A stretch of DNA of 64,000 nucleotides, taken from positions 1,178,001-1,242,000 of the forward strand of contig CBDCXQ010000001.1 in the NCBI GenBank assembly GCA_965223835.1, in the 5' to 3' direction. The translations under genes were made by a program, and so were the position numbers. The notes beneath the pieces are model-generated. The model was not told the origin of the DNA, made no database searches, and worked only from the letters and a program-made list of their open reading frames with translations. The DNA is from CAVYXZ01 sp965223835. GTDB taxonomy: Bacteria > Chloroflexota > Anaerolineae > Aggregatilineales > Phototrophicaceae. Shown piece by piece: positions 7,590-16,330 of this stretch; the stretch's first letter is position 1, and each line of letters begins with the position of its first letter.

Positions 7590-10076
7590 CTAATCATCGC
7601 GTTGGGTCCAGTTGAACCCGGTGAGCGAACGCCCTGGTGCGGCGCTCGATTCGCTACCATCAAGGGTAATGTCGTCGCCCAGTTCGACGTTCTCCTCTGG
7701 CCCGCGGAGTCGGGCGACCGGCGGCTCCGTTTCAATGGCACCTGTTTGCCGCCGTCCACTTTCCAGGCGCGGGTCGAGGCTGGGCAGCGCCTGGATATAA
7801 TCGCGCACGCCAATCTGGCTGCGGTTGACCCGCACGGGCTGGCGTTCGGGGTGCGTGCCGGGATATGTATCGACGCCGATCAGCGCCGCCATGCCGACAA
7901 TGAACTGGGTCGTTGAGGTCAATACCTGTACCAGCACATGCGCAGGGGCTGCCACATTTACGACCCGCCGGATCAAGCGCACATCCAGCGGCGACATATC
8001 CTGATGCACAATTACGGTTGCCCGGTGCGCCAGTTCATCAAACAAGCGTTCAATCGCATCATCTTCAGCAGCGGTGGTCGGGAGATCGGCAGCATAGAGG
8101 GCCAGGAATTCTTTGCGCCATTCCTCGCCCAGGATTAAGGTGTCACCGACGAATGAATTCCCGCTGCGGACGATGCCTGACAGCAAGGGATCATCCTCGT
8201 CAGCCAGATCAGCCCCCAAAATGGTCGCGAACGTGCGCCGCAGTCGATAATCTTCCAGCACCACGATCTCACCGCTGGTCACGCCGCCCCGGGTCAAAAT
8301 ATCGAGCGCCAACCGTAGACCATCGAATGTGCCCCAGCGCTGGTAAAGCTGGGGTGTCTGTTGGAGTAGATCACGGCGAATGCTCGGCGGCATTTCGGCA
8401 TCAAACGTCACGCCCAGCCACATCCCCAGCCATTCCAGGGAATCGTCGGGGGTGGAGCGCGGGTCGGTCAGCAAATAACTCGCCGCGATTTGACCTTCCA
8501 GCGGCGTCAACACACCTTCAAAAATATCGACAAACCGTTCCAGGAAATCGGCCTGGGTGCTGTGTTCATCGGCGGTTGCCAGCGCGTCGGCATCGGCCCC
8601 GAAGCGGGTTTCATGATACAAGGCAGGCAAATACTGCTCGACGTAAGAGAAGCGCGGTCCATAGGCTCGTAGCGCCGCGACCTCCGGTGTCGAGCGACCA
8701 TCACCGAACAGATGGACCCGGGCGTGCAAATAGCGTCCCCGTAGCCTTTTGACGACATGCGGTGCCCGCTGGATGAGCACCGTGAACAAACCTTTGCGGC
8801 CCGGCACCAGATCACAGTCGAGGAAGCCGGGATGAAATGGTACTTCGGAAAATTGCGATTCCCAGGCCGCGTGGGGGGCGTGCGGGCTGCTGGTGATTTC
8901 GCCAAAATCATGTGGATACCAGCCCGTTTCGGGAATGCCGGGGGTCGCGGTTGCTGCCAGCTCGACCACAACGCCGCAGTTGGGTGGAATGATCGCTTCC
9001 AAATAGAGACGATGCCAGACCGTCTGCATATCCTGGCTGTCCAGGGTGTAATGATTGGTCGCGGTTCCGGCAGTCGCGTAATAAGCTACGGACAATCGGT
9101 GGAGCGGTTTGCTGCCCGCCAGGGTGCGATAATGTGGTGGCAGTTCCAGACTGTTCAGGAATGGCCCGCCGGAATGTTCAACCAGCGGATAAAACTCGCC
9201 GGTGGGTGGGATGTCGGATTCGGGATAATCGACGGGATAAGCCAGGGACTCGCGCGGCAGTTCGATCATGAGGAGCGCCACGTGCAGATCATCCAGCCAG
9301 GCCAGACTGTAGGGGAAACGTGCGCCCAGCAGCATTTGCCCGTTAGATAATGTACCATCCGCGTTCAGGGTGCGCAGCACGGCGTTGCCGTCAGCGTCCC
9401 ACAACAAGAGGGCAACCCGATCTTCTGGGCTGCACGCGATGGCTACCGGCGTTTCATCAGGAGTCCAGACTGCATCCGGCAACAAGGTCATGCGTGGTGG
9501 GTCCGGGTCCTCGTCACAGGGACGAACGGTGGTCGGCGCGTAGTCATTGGGACGGTCCGGCAGTGGCAGGCCGGTAATATAGGCCAATTGATTGTTATCA
9601 CGGTCCAGCACAAAAGCCCCACCACTCGCACAGGTTGCCAACCGCCAGGCCGTGAAGTTTTCCAGCACCAGTTGGCGGGCTTCCCAGCGTTCACGCAAGT
9701 CGAACAAAATTACCGAACCCTCATGGGCGATATAGAGCACGCCGTCAAAGCCAACTGCCATGTCAGTGGGCGGCGTGTTGCCCGGCAGTTGGAAGATCGG
9801 CACTGAATCAGGCAGGGTGCCGGTCGCCACAATGCGTTCGCTGGTTTGATCCCAGTAGGCGCGATTGCCGTAGGTGTCGCGGGTTTGGGGGATGCGTTGC
9901 AAGCGGGCTTCGGCATTCCCACGCAGGCCCGGCGGTGTGTCGTCCGGCAGCGTGGGCACCGGGCGCTGGCTGGCAAGCTGCAACCGCCGCGTGGCGGCAT
10001 CATAACTCACGTCAGGATCGAGATCCCAATCGTCGGCGTTCGCCAGCATCCAGAAGCGCAGACCGTTAACATCCAT
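7590..10076 (-). CDS. Phage tail protein I-like baseplate protein (TIGR02242 type)
   Basis: 828 aa. The N-terminal ~290 residues resemble a beta-propeller (repeated GFDGVLYIAHEG-type and WDADGNAVLRTL-type strands). Residues about 505-620 carry the tail-protein-I signature: FLERFVDIFEGVLTPLE, DDSLEWLGMWLGV and a QLYQRWGTFDGLRLALDILT segment. This family corresponds to P2 gpI and Afp12-like baseplate wedge parts in contractile systems. Residues 787-828 are the first half of a PKD fold (VARLRGPEENVELGDDI, FNW) and then the protein ends. The ATG is 3 nt after the stop of the baseplate J gene. Function: baseplate assembly and peripheral structure, in the cytosol until release. Confidence 0.87.
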   Translation of the reverse strand: MDVNGLRFWMLANADDWDLDPDVSYDAATRRLQLASQRPVPTLPDDTPPGLRGNAEARLQRIPQTRDTYGNRAYWDQTSERIVATGTLPDSVPIFQLPGNTPPTDMAVGFDGVLYIAHEGSVILFDLRERWEARQLVLENFTAWRLATCASGGAFVLDRDNNQLAYITGLPLPDRPNDYAPTTVRPCDEDPDPPRMTLLPDAVWTPDETPVAIACSPEDRVALLLWDADGNAVLRTLNADGTLSNGQMLLGARFPYSLAWLDDLHVALLMIELPRESLAYPVDYPESDIPPTGEFYPLVEHSGGPFLNSLELPPHYRTLAGSKPLHRLSVAYYATAGTATNHYTLDSQDMQTVWHRLYLEAIIPPNCGVVVELAATATPGIPETGWYPHDFGEITSSPHAPHAAWESQFSEVPFHPGFLDCDLVPGRKGLFTVLIQRAPHVVKRLRGRYLHARVHLFGDGRSTPEVAALRAYGPRFSYVEQYLPALYHETRFGADADALATADEHSTQADFLERFVDIFEGVLTPLEGQIAASYLLTDPRSTPDDSLEWLGMWLGVTFDAEMPPSIRRDLLQQTPQLYQRWGTFDGLRLALDILTRGGVTSGEIVVLEDYRLRRTFATILGADLADEDDPLLSGIVRSGNSFVGDTLILGEEWRKEFLALYAADLPTTAAEDDAIERLFDELAHRATVIVHQDMSPLDVRLIRRVVNVAAPAHVLVQVLTSTTQFIVGMAALIGVDTYPGTHPERQPVRVNRSQIGVRDYIQALPSLDPRLESGRRQTGAIETEPPVARLRGPEENVELGDDITLDGSESSAAPGRSLTGFNWTQRDD

Positions 10077-10079
10077 CGT

Positions 10080-12359
10080 TTAGCACACCTTCGGTACAAC
10101 CGGGACCGCGATGCCACCGGCCTCGGCTGACGTGTCGATCGGGCTGCTGAGCGTGTTGGCAGGTTCGGTGCCGATGTCTACCCCCAGCGACAATAATTCG
10201 GGTAGCTGGTAAGGTGATAATGGGATTTGCACCCGCGCATCCGGCGTTGGCCGGGGTACAAGTTGCCAGTCGGTTTCGTTGAGTTCGAACAGGTTGACCT
10301 GGGAAACCGTATCCACGCCCGGAACTCGCGCGACGACGACCTCAAGTTCGCGGTCCCGCACTGGACGACCCCGTTCCCAACCAATCCCATGCATGCCCCC
10401 AGGAGCCAGCGGCCACAAATATTCGCGAATAGCGGCGATAACTTCATTCACCACCTGGTCGGGGCCGGGTGCAGTGAGATCATTCCGCTGACCGTAAATG
10501 CCACCCAATGACAGGCTGGTCCGTTCATCGCCCACAATCGTGATCGCCACACTCAGTCCAATCGGGACGTATTCGCAGCCGATGACGTAGAGTTCAGTGC
10601 CCAGCGGTCGGCGTGCGTCGAGATGGGCATGGACTGTTTCCAGCAGAGGCCGGTCGGGGCGGGGATAGGGTGCTTCATAGCCGTCTTTCTGCGGCAGCAC
10701 CATCACTGAGACTACACCGGGGACGTTCTCGCGGCGCTGTTGCGGCTTAAAGCGGGGCAGTACCTCCACCCGACCTAATGCCACACCCCGCGCAGCCGCG
10801 GCCAGTTGTTGATAATCTTCGACGGTAACGGCCCGGTCACGATGCCGGAACAGGGATGGAATGCGCTGTTCCGCCTCGACCAGTGATTCGGGTTCCTGAC
10901 CGCCTTCGGTCGCCAGTTTCTGCTGTACTTTGAGCTTGGTTGTGACCGTGCTGCCATCCAGCGCGATGGCGTTGATTGTGGTCAGGGTTGCCGGTGGCAA
11001 ATTGCCCGCGGTACCGCCGCCAATGCGCATCTGCGCTACCCGTACCCGTGCGCCAACAGTGGGCACGCGCCCGCGAATGCCGTCGCCAAAGCGAATCGTG
11101 CCTGCTTCTGGGTCGAGTTGGAAATGGGGGTCATCACGCCCTGAAAGCGCCAGGTCATCCACCTGTTGCCACAATTGATAACCCCGTCCCGTTTCTTCCA
11201 CCTGAAGCTGGAGTGTAGCTTCTTCGACCGGTGTGCCGGGTAATTGCATCACTTGATAGGCCGCGCCATCACTCTGACCAATAATGCGACCGGTTATGGT
11301 TTGGCGTTGGTCAATCTCGACTGCGTTGATGCCAATCCAACTCACGCCGAGGGAGTCGAGGTCGTCGGTGGGCCGCAGCCGCAGCCAGGTGACCAATCGT
11401 TCGGCTTTGTCCGGGGCGTCCAACCGGGGCGGCATATCGCCCAGCCCGGCGAATTCATTGACACGCACATCATTGGAAGGGGCGCTGATGAGTTCGGGGG
11501 CGGGCATCCCCAATCGAACAATGCCCGGTTTTGTCAGACCGTTGGTGGTATCGGACACAACCTGTAGTGTCAGGTATTCGAACCGTCCGCCAGCGTCCAG
11601 CCCGGCGATTTCCCACACATGGGGAATGCGGGCGCGCGGGCCGATGTCCTCAAATAAGGCGGGGGCCGTTAGCGCGGGGGCAAACCCCACATTGATCGTC
11701 TGGGGGCGTCCCTGCGGGCTGCGGCCCAGTGCATTGCGGACCGCCCCAACCTGTGCTGGTTCGGGCGCGAAAAGACCCAGCCAGAGACTTGAATCGGTTG
11801 TTTCAGCGATGATGTCAAACTCGCTGGCGGCGGCACTTCCCTCGGTAAAAACCGGCATCGTCTGATACGGTTCGGGGCGCTGGTCAGCACTAATCCGGTA
11901 AGCAGTGCGCAGCCCGGCAATAATGTCCTGCATCTCAATATGTTCGGCACGTGTTAACCGTCGTTTGTAATAAGCCTCGGCGGTGACGGGCATAATCGTG
12001 AGTTCGTTGAGGGTCTCAAAGTGGACTGGCTTGGGTAGTGCTGCCAATTGGCGAATCGAAATTGAACTGGTGAAAGCCGGGTCATCAATCATAATGCTCA
12101 CGAGGCCCCGCGCCGGTTCCGCTGGTCGCATCGGTGCGCCCAACAGGCGCAGAAACGCCAATCGCTGCCGTTCCGGGATCAGATTGGCACGATATAACAT
12201 CGTGTCCGTCAGCCAGGCGAACAGTTCAATCAAGGTTCTGCCGGGGTCACCGGGGCGTGGATTGGTCCATTCGGGCGTATGCGCCGGAATCCGTGCTAAC
12301 AGTTCAGCTACGAGGTCATCATAACTGCGATCATCAAGCGCCGGGGGGATAATAGGCAT
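10080..12359 (-). CDS. Putative baseplate assembly protein, gpJ/gp6-like (TIGR02243 type)
   Basis: 759 aa. The N-terminus has the family signature: LDDRSYDDLVAELLARIP, then TPEWTNPRPGDPGRTLIELF and a YRANLIPERQ segment with FLRLLG. The middle has IRFGDGIRGRVP, typical of baseplate J-like proteins, and the C-terminal part has VTVEDYQQLA and VSVMVLP. It corresponds to Afp11/T4 gp6, a wedge protein that joins the hub to the outer baseplate. Strong ribosome site TAGGAGGA 8 nt before ATG; 11 nt after the gp25 gene and 3 nt before the tail protein I gene, the usual order gp25-J-I. Confidence 0.92.
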   Translation of the reverse strand: MPIIPPALDDRSYDDLVAELLARIPAHTPEWTNPRPGDPGRTLIELFAWLTDTMLYRANLIPERQRLAFLRLLGAPMRPAEPARGLVSIMIDDPAFTSSISIRQLAALPKPVHFETLNELTIMPVTAEAYYKRRLTRAEHIEMQDIIAGLRTAYRISADQRPEPYQTMPVFTEGSAAASEFDIIAETTDSSLWLGLFAPEPAQVGAVRNALGRSPQGRPQTINVGFAPALTAPALFEDIGPRARIPHVWEIAGLDAGGRFEYLTLQVVSDTTNGLTKPGIVRLGMPAPELISAPSNDVRVNEFAGLGDMPPRLDAPDKAERLVTWLRLRPTDDLDSLGVSWIGINAVEIDQRQTITGRIIGQSDGAAYQVMQLPGTPVEEATLQLQVEETGRGYQLWQQVDDLALSGRDDPHFQLDPEAGTIRFGDGIRGRVPTVGARVRVAQMRIGGGTAGNLPPATLTTINAIALDGSTVTTKLKVQQKLATEGGQEPESLVEAEQRIPSLFRHRDRAVTVEDYQQLAAAARGVALGRVEVLPRFKPQQRRENVPGVVSVMVLPQKDGYEAPYPRPDRPLLETVHAHLDARRPLGTELYVIGCEYVPIGLSVAITIVGDERTSLSLGGIYGQRNDLTAPGPDQVVNEVIAAIREYLWPLAPGGMHGIGWERGRPVRDRELEVVVARVPGVDTVSQVNLFELNETDWQLVPRPTPDARVQIPLSPYQLPELLSLGVDIGTEPANTLSSPIDTSAEAGGIAVPVVPKVC

Positions 12360-12370
12360 GAAGGGTCCTC

Positions 12371-12772
12371 CTACGTGCTTTCAAGTTGCAGGGTGAGGCG
12401 CACCTGCTGGGGCACACCCGTGCGGCGCAAACGATAGGCGATTTCCACCCGCACCTGCGTCGGCTCGTTGGGTACAGTAGCGACCTCCACCCGGTCCAGG
12501 TGGATGCGGCGCTCCCAGCGTTCCAGCGAACCTGTAATCACATCGCGGATTTGTCGGTGGGTGGTCAACGTGTTCGGCGCGTTGAGATAATCTTCCAGAC
12601 CTGCCCCAAATTGTGGTTGCATTAACTGCTCACCGGGCCGCGTTTGCAAGATAACCTGGATCGACTGGCGCACGCTGGTTTCCAGCGACGGAAATTGCAA
12701 CTCGCCATTTTCATCGGGGACTGGCAACAGCGGCCAGCCGATTAAGGGTAGGAAATGAATCGGTTCTGCCAT
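12371..12772 (-). CDS. gp25/GPW-like baseplate wedge protein
   Basis: 133 aa, the usual length of the GPW/gp25 family. It begins MAEPIHFLPLIGWPLLPV and carries SVRQSIQVILQTRPGEQLM and FGAGLEDYLNAPNT, the core of this lysozyme-like wedge family (Afp9, T4 gp25), whose R-P-G-E motif contacts the sheath initiator. The chosen ATG overlaps the preceding stop as TGATG; a longer frame begins 57 nt upstream but would add residues that overlap the hydrophobic tail of the previous gene and are not family-like. Function: connects the inner baseplate with sheath and J-like wedge. Confidence 0.93.
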   Translation of the reverse strand: MAEPIHFLPLIGWPLLPVPDENGELQFPSLETSVRQSIQVILQTRPGEQLMQPQFGAGLEDYLNAPNTLTTHRQIRDVITGSLERWERRIHLDRVEVATVPNEPTQVRVEIAYRLRRTGVPQQVRLTLQLEST

Positions 12773-14364
12773 CACGAGCCACTCTTGAATTGTGGAAACG
12801 GAATACAAATTTTGATAAAGGGCAACCACCAGAAAATAATGTTCAGTAGTTGCAAAATGATGTAGAGCAAGATGAACGCGCAGATTGTGATGATCGGAAT
12901 GTTAAATCCGCACAGCCAGGCAAGTTCGAAGCCGGTATCTTCGGGACGAGCGCCGTTTCCTTCCAGAATCGCTTGCCCATCCATGTTGTTCAAAAAGTTG
13001 AACAGGGAATCGGGCATCACAAACGCCACGTTGGGCTTCAGGTTGCGCAAGGTATCGCGATCAAATGGATTGGGCAGCGTCACCTGAATCGGTGGTTGAT
13101 CACCGGATTCATGCCAGGGCGCAATGGTGAACGGCGCACTGACTTCAGTCCACACGAGTTTGGGGGGGCAATCGTCGGGTTGTTTCACCCGCACAAACGC
13201 CCGGATAACATATTGCCGGTTGGGCTGGTCGAATTTGCCTTCACCAGGGCGTAGCGCTGCCAGTCGGGTTTCCATCGCAGCCTGAATGCGGTCTTGCAAT
13301 CGCTGCACCTGATTAGCGCTCAGCGTGGGCCAGGCGTAGGGCATCGGAAACGTTGGTAGCGGCAATTCATCAGAGCCTTCGCGTTCCAGTAAAATGGGCG
13401 CGGCCTCCGCAATAAAGTCTCCAGCACGGATGGTTTGCTGTCCGCCAGGGTCCAATGGCAACTGGATTTTGTTTAACTCCGCATAGAGATTTTGCGCAGC
13501 GGGTGTGGTGCCCAGCACATCAAATTCGATCACCAGCTGTTGCATCAGCAGCATGAATTGCCGTGACGTTAATGACGGGTCATCAGCCAGATTATGACTC
13601 ACCCATGAACCAGGGTAGGGCAGATCGTGGGCACCACCTTGCAGGAGCAAGGGCATGTGTGATCTGACGAAATCGGGGTCATAAGCGGTTGGCTGCGGTG
13701 CTTCGCTGACTTCGTTGCTGGCTAACGGTAACACTCCATAAAGTACGGTTTTGCCACTGGCATCACATACATCGGTCGGCGCGGTGAACAGCGGCGAGGT
13801 GTCCTCCCGCCAGGTCGCTGCAATGCGTTGCGCAATTGGCAGACGTTCATCTAAGCCCGGGTCGCCCAGCGTAAACAAGTCTCGAAGCGCCGGGTCGGGG
13901 TCAAGTTCGTTTTCAGCAGTGTTGTGGTTGAGCGGCACCCAACCAAGCACACGATTATCGTCGTGTTGCCAGGCTTCGTAGACATAATCGCCATCGTAGG
14001 TACGCAGCAAGCGACCATCGGCAGCGGTCGCCAGTCGCCGAATCACCATGCCGCTGCTCTCAACATCGGCTGGGTCCAGCCGAGGGTACGCTGCGCCATT
14101 AAATAACTCGCAATTCACCTCGAACATACCGACGTAAAATGTGCGATGCACTGGCTGATACAGCTTCAACAGCGGTAAATCAGCAGGCTTCTGCGCGATT
14201 GTGCTGCTCAGTTTGTTGAAGCCCGTTTCGCCCAATCGGAGATCATCCAGAATAGCCGCGATAAACGACTGGTCGTTGCGCTTCAGAATCACCGGACGTC
14301 GATCACCCACGCCGGGTAGCTGCGCACCGCTTAAATGGACTTTATGGGCGTGTAGAGCAACCAT
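12772..14364 (-). CDS. Unknown CIS protein with C-terminal hydrophobic segment
   Basis: 530 aa, not assigned to a named family; I believe similar proteins recur in CIS clusters of environmental bacteria. The body is soluble-looking with many Pro, Leu and acidic residues. The last ~45 residues are strongly hydrophobic (PIITICAFILLYIILQLL, then NIIFWWLPFIKICIPFP), long enough for one or two membrane passes. The ATG chosen has AAGGGAG 6-9 nt upstream and is 11 nt after the spike stop; a GTG 18 nt further upstream would overlap the spike gene. It lies between spike and gp25, where PAAR tips or hub accessories usually sit. It could be a tip/tape-like component or a membrane anchor. Confidence 0.82.
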   Translation of the reverse strand: MVALHAHKVHLSGAQLPGVGDRRPVILKRNDQSFIAAILDDLRLGETGFNKLSSTIAQKPADLPLLKLYQPVHRTFYVGMFEVNCELFNGAAYPRLDPADVESSGMVIRRLATAADGRLLRTYDGDYVYEAWQHDDNRVLGWVPLNHNTAENELDPDPALRDLFTLGDPGLDERLPIAQRIAATWREDTSPLFTAPTDVCDASGKTVLYGVLPLASNEVSEAPQPTAYDPDFVRSHMPLLLQGGAHDLPYPGSWVSHNLADDPSLTSRQFMLLMQQLVIEFDVLGTTPAAQNLYAELNKIQLPLDPGGQQTIRAGDFIAEAAPILLEREGSDELPLPTFPMPYAWPTLSANQVQRLQDRIQAAMETRLAALRPGEGKFDQPNRQYVIRAFVRVKQPDDCPPKLVWTEVSAPFTIAPWHESGDQPPIQVTLPNPFDRDTLRNLKPNVAFVMPDSLFNFLNNMDGQAILEGNGARPEDTGFELAWLCGFNIPIITICAFILLYIILQLLNIIFWWLPFIKICIPFPQFKSGS

Positions 14365-14375
14365 CTCCGCTCCCT

Positions 14376-15053
14376 TTACCACACATTACCCGCGCCGGGT
14401 GTATACGTGCTGGCGATGACCGTTGTCGCTTGCATCACCTGGCACTTCACAATGCCGGAGAAATCGGCCAGCGCGGAATCGACTTTGACCATACCGGCGG
14501 TGACATTGACCTGACCCGCCTGGATGTTGACTTCGCCACCGGCTTCAATATCAATGCTGGCCGGTGACATCGTTATCGTGCTGCCGCCGGCGACCAATTC
14601 GATTTCGGTGCCATCGTCTGACAGCGTGCCCCGGACACCACCGGCGGTTTCGATCACAATTTGTGAGGAGCTTTCTTCGATCATGGCGATACGGGTGCCG
14701 TTCTTGCCTACCAGCGTCCAACGGTCAACGCGATCACCGCCCAATTGTTCCGGCGGGGCGGCGCTGCCACTCCACAGGCTGCCGACAACTACCGGCATCC
14801 GACTGTCACCCTGAACAAACGACACCAGCACTTCGTCGCCCACATTGGGGATCATGAATGCACCGTAATTATCCCCGCCAAATGGCACTGCGACCCGTGC
14901 CCAGATCGGGGCATCGTGGTTATCAACGCCGTCAGCGCTCAGCAGGCGGATTTGTACGCGCGATAGGCTGTCAGGGTCCTGTACCGACACCACCTCAGCA
15001 AGGTAGGTGCCCGTCAGTAAACCGGCCTCGGCGTTTTCAAAGTGATTCATCAT
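14376..15053 (-). CDS. gpV/gp5-like baseplate spike protein
   Basis: 225 aa. Residues 15-100 form the OB-fold of the phage baseplate assembly protein V/VgrG family (YLAEVVSVQDPDSLSRVQIR, then PIWARVAVPFGG, PNVGDEVLVSFVQGD, PVVVGSLWSG). The following region has repeating short strands (TEIELVAGGSTITMSPAS, EAGGEVNIQAGQVNVTAG), the trimeric beta-helix needle. This is the puncturing spike. In Afp/PVC the hub and spike are one VgrG-like protein (Afp8); here they are two genes, as in P2-like phages. ATG 3 nt after the hub stop with GGAGG inside the hub gene. Confidence 0.92.
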   Translation of the reverse strand: MMNHFENAEAGLLTGTYLAEVVSVQDPDSLSRVQIRLLSADGVDNHDAPIWARVAVPFGGDNYGAFMIPNVGDEVLVSFVQGDSRMPVVVGSLWSGSAAPPEQLGGDRVDRWTLVGKNGTRIAMIEESSSQIVIETAGGVRGTLSDDGTEIELVAGGSTITMSPASIDIEAGGEVNIQAGQVNVTAGMVKVDSALADFSGIVKCQVMQATTVIASTYTPGAGNVW

Positions 15054-15056
15054 CGA

Positions 15057-16139
15057 TCAGCCGCCTCCCCAATAGGCGCATTCACCTTCAAATTCAGTTG
15101 AATAACCCGCGGTGTCGGTATACGTATGGCGGGCAAAGGTCACGTAATAAGTATTATCAAAGCGACCCACACCGCGAATGTCGACATGGGTACCCACCCG
15201 AATCGATGGGTTGCCATCGGCGATGCCTTCGACCGTCACAAAACGGCGTGCCCGGTCATCATAAATCGCGTCGGCCAGGGCCTGCGCCTCGGTATCGTTG
15301 GTGACGTTGATGTGTTGGGCATGATGGACCCGACTGCCAATTGCCCGTTCGAGAATGCCGCTGCCTTCACTACCTGAGCCGGGTCCAGGATTTGCCCCCT
15401 GGCTGGAAACCTGGATGCGTGCGCCCTGTGAAACATCCCAACCGGTAATGGATACACCGGTAACTTGATGCGCCAGATCCGCCAGCAAACGGGCTTCGCG
15501 GAGTTGACTGTGCAGTTCCAGGGTGATCGAACCGCGTTGTACCTGACTGCGGGGCGCGACATGCATTTCGGTGCCGACCACCTGCAAATCACCATCATAG
15601 TGATGTAACAGCCGGCGCAAGAACGCCAGATCGCTTTCGTTAAATTGGACATGGGTACCGATGCGATCAGTGAAGCCATCGACAACAGCTTGCAATCCCA
15701 GGTTCTGGGCGATTTGCTGGGCGATGTCCGCAATCGAAACATCGTCGTAAGTTGTTGTGCGCCGCTCCATCCGGGCCTGCTGGAAATTATCCTCAGCCAG
15801 GACAAATAACTCCGGTGGACTATCCTTCGGGAAAACTGCCTCTAACCCGGTAATGACGCCCTGGAAGATCTCGGTTGGGCTACGCTCGTCACCGGCATAC
15901 ACTTTGATCCGACCGCCCAGCGTCAGGGTCCGGTCATCCTCAAAGGCGAATTCGGCATCACCCTGATCGTCGCTGGCGACGTTAATCAGCCGCAGTTCCA
16001 GTGCTGACAGACCGCCTTCACGCTCAACCATTTCCATCGCGATCAACAGTTCATTGACCAGTGGATAGGATTGCTCATCCACCTGAATGGTTGGGCGGGC
16101 AGTATAAACAGCCTGCGGGCTAACGGGTGTTTCAACCAT
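15057..16139 (-). CDS. gpD/gp27-like baseplate hub protein
   Basis: 360 aa. Sequence features of the phage late control gene D family: an N-terminal beta domain (RPTIQVDEQSYP, LSALELRLINV), IFQGVITGLEA, and the diagnostic DLAFLRRLLHHYDGDLQV stretch preceded by DISIADIAQQIAQNLGL-like sequence, with a bulky second barrel to the end. It makes the trimeric hub that joins the tube to the spike encoded next. Ribosome site TAGGAG overlaps the stop of the 57-aa gene, about 12 nt before ATG. Separate from the spike gene. Confidence 0.92.
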   Translation of the reverse strand: MVETPVSPQAVYTARPTIQVDEQSYPLVNELLIAMEMVEREGGLSALELRLINVASDDQGDAEFAFEDDRTLTLGGRIKVYAGDERSPTEIFQGVITGLEAVFPKDSPPELFVLAEDNFQQARMERRTTTYDDVSIADIAQQIAQNLGLQAVVDGFTDRIGTHVQFNESDLAFLRRLLHHYDGDLQVVGTEMHVAPRSQVQRGSITLELHSQLREARLLADLAHQVTGVSITGWDVSQGARIQVSSQGANPGPGSGSEGSGILERAIGSRVHHAQHINVTNDTEAQALADAIYDDRARRFVTVEGIADGNPSIRVGTHVDIRGVGRFDNTYYVTFARHTYTDTAGYSTEFEGECAYWGGG

Positions 16140-16153
16140 CGCAGCGCAAACTC

Positions 16154-16327
16154 CTAATACCTGGCCTGCAGCCGATCCGCACGCCGTTGAATGCGGCGCA
16201 GGGTTCGTGTGACATCGGCCAGGGTCGGCGGTTCGGCCCGCGGGGCCGGGTTCGCCGGGGCTTCACCGGTGGTTGCCGGTGGTTCGTTAATATCCGCGAC
16301 CACTTCATCAATCTGGATTGACGGCAT
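16154..16327 (-). CDS. 57-aa protein at the afp6 position
   Basis: A 57-residue frame (begins MPSIQIDEVVADINEPP, ends RRADRLQARY) fills the only gap between the Afp7-like gene and the hub gene. ATG lies 3 nt after the upstream stop with GAGGGG about 8 nt before it, and its stop overlaps the next gene's ribosome site. The middle is Pro/Ala/Glu-rich; the last 22 residues form a basic amphipathic helix (TLADVTRTLRRIQRR). Many CIS clusters have a 50-60 aa gene here (afp6, DUF5908 in some lineages); I cannot show sequence kinship. Coding is supported by spacing and codon use. Confidence 0.72.
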   Translation of the reverse strand: MPSIQIDEVVADINEPPATTGEAPANPAPRAEPPTLADVTRTLRRIQRRADRLQARY

Positions 16328-16330
16328 GGC

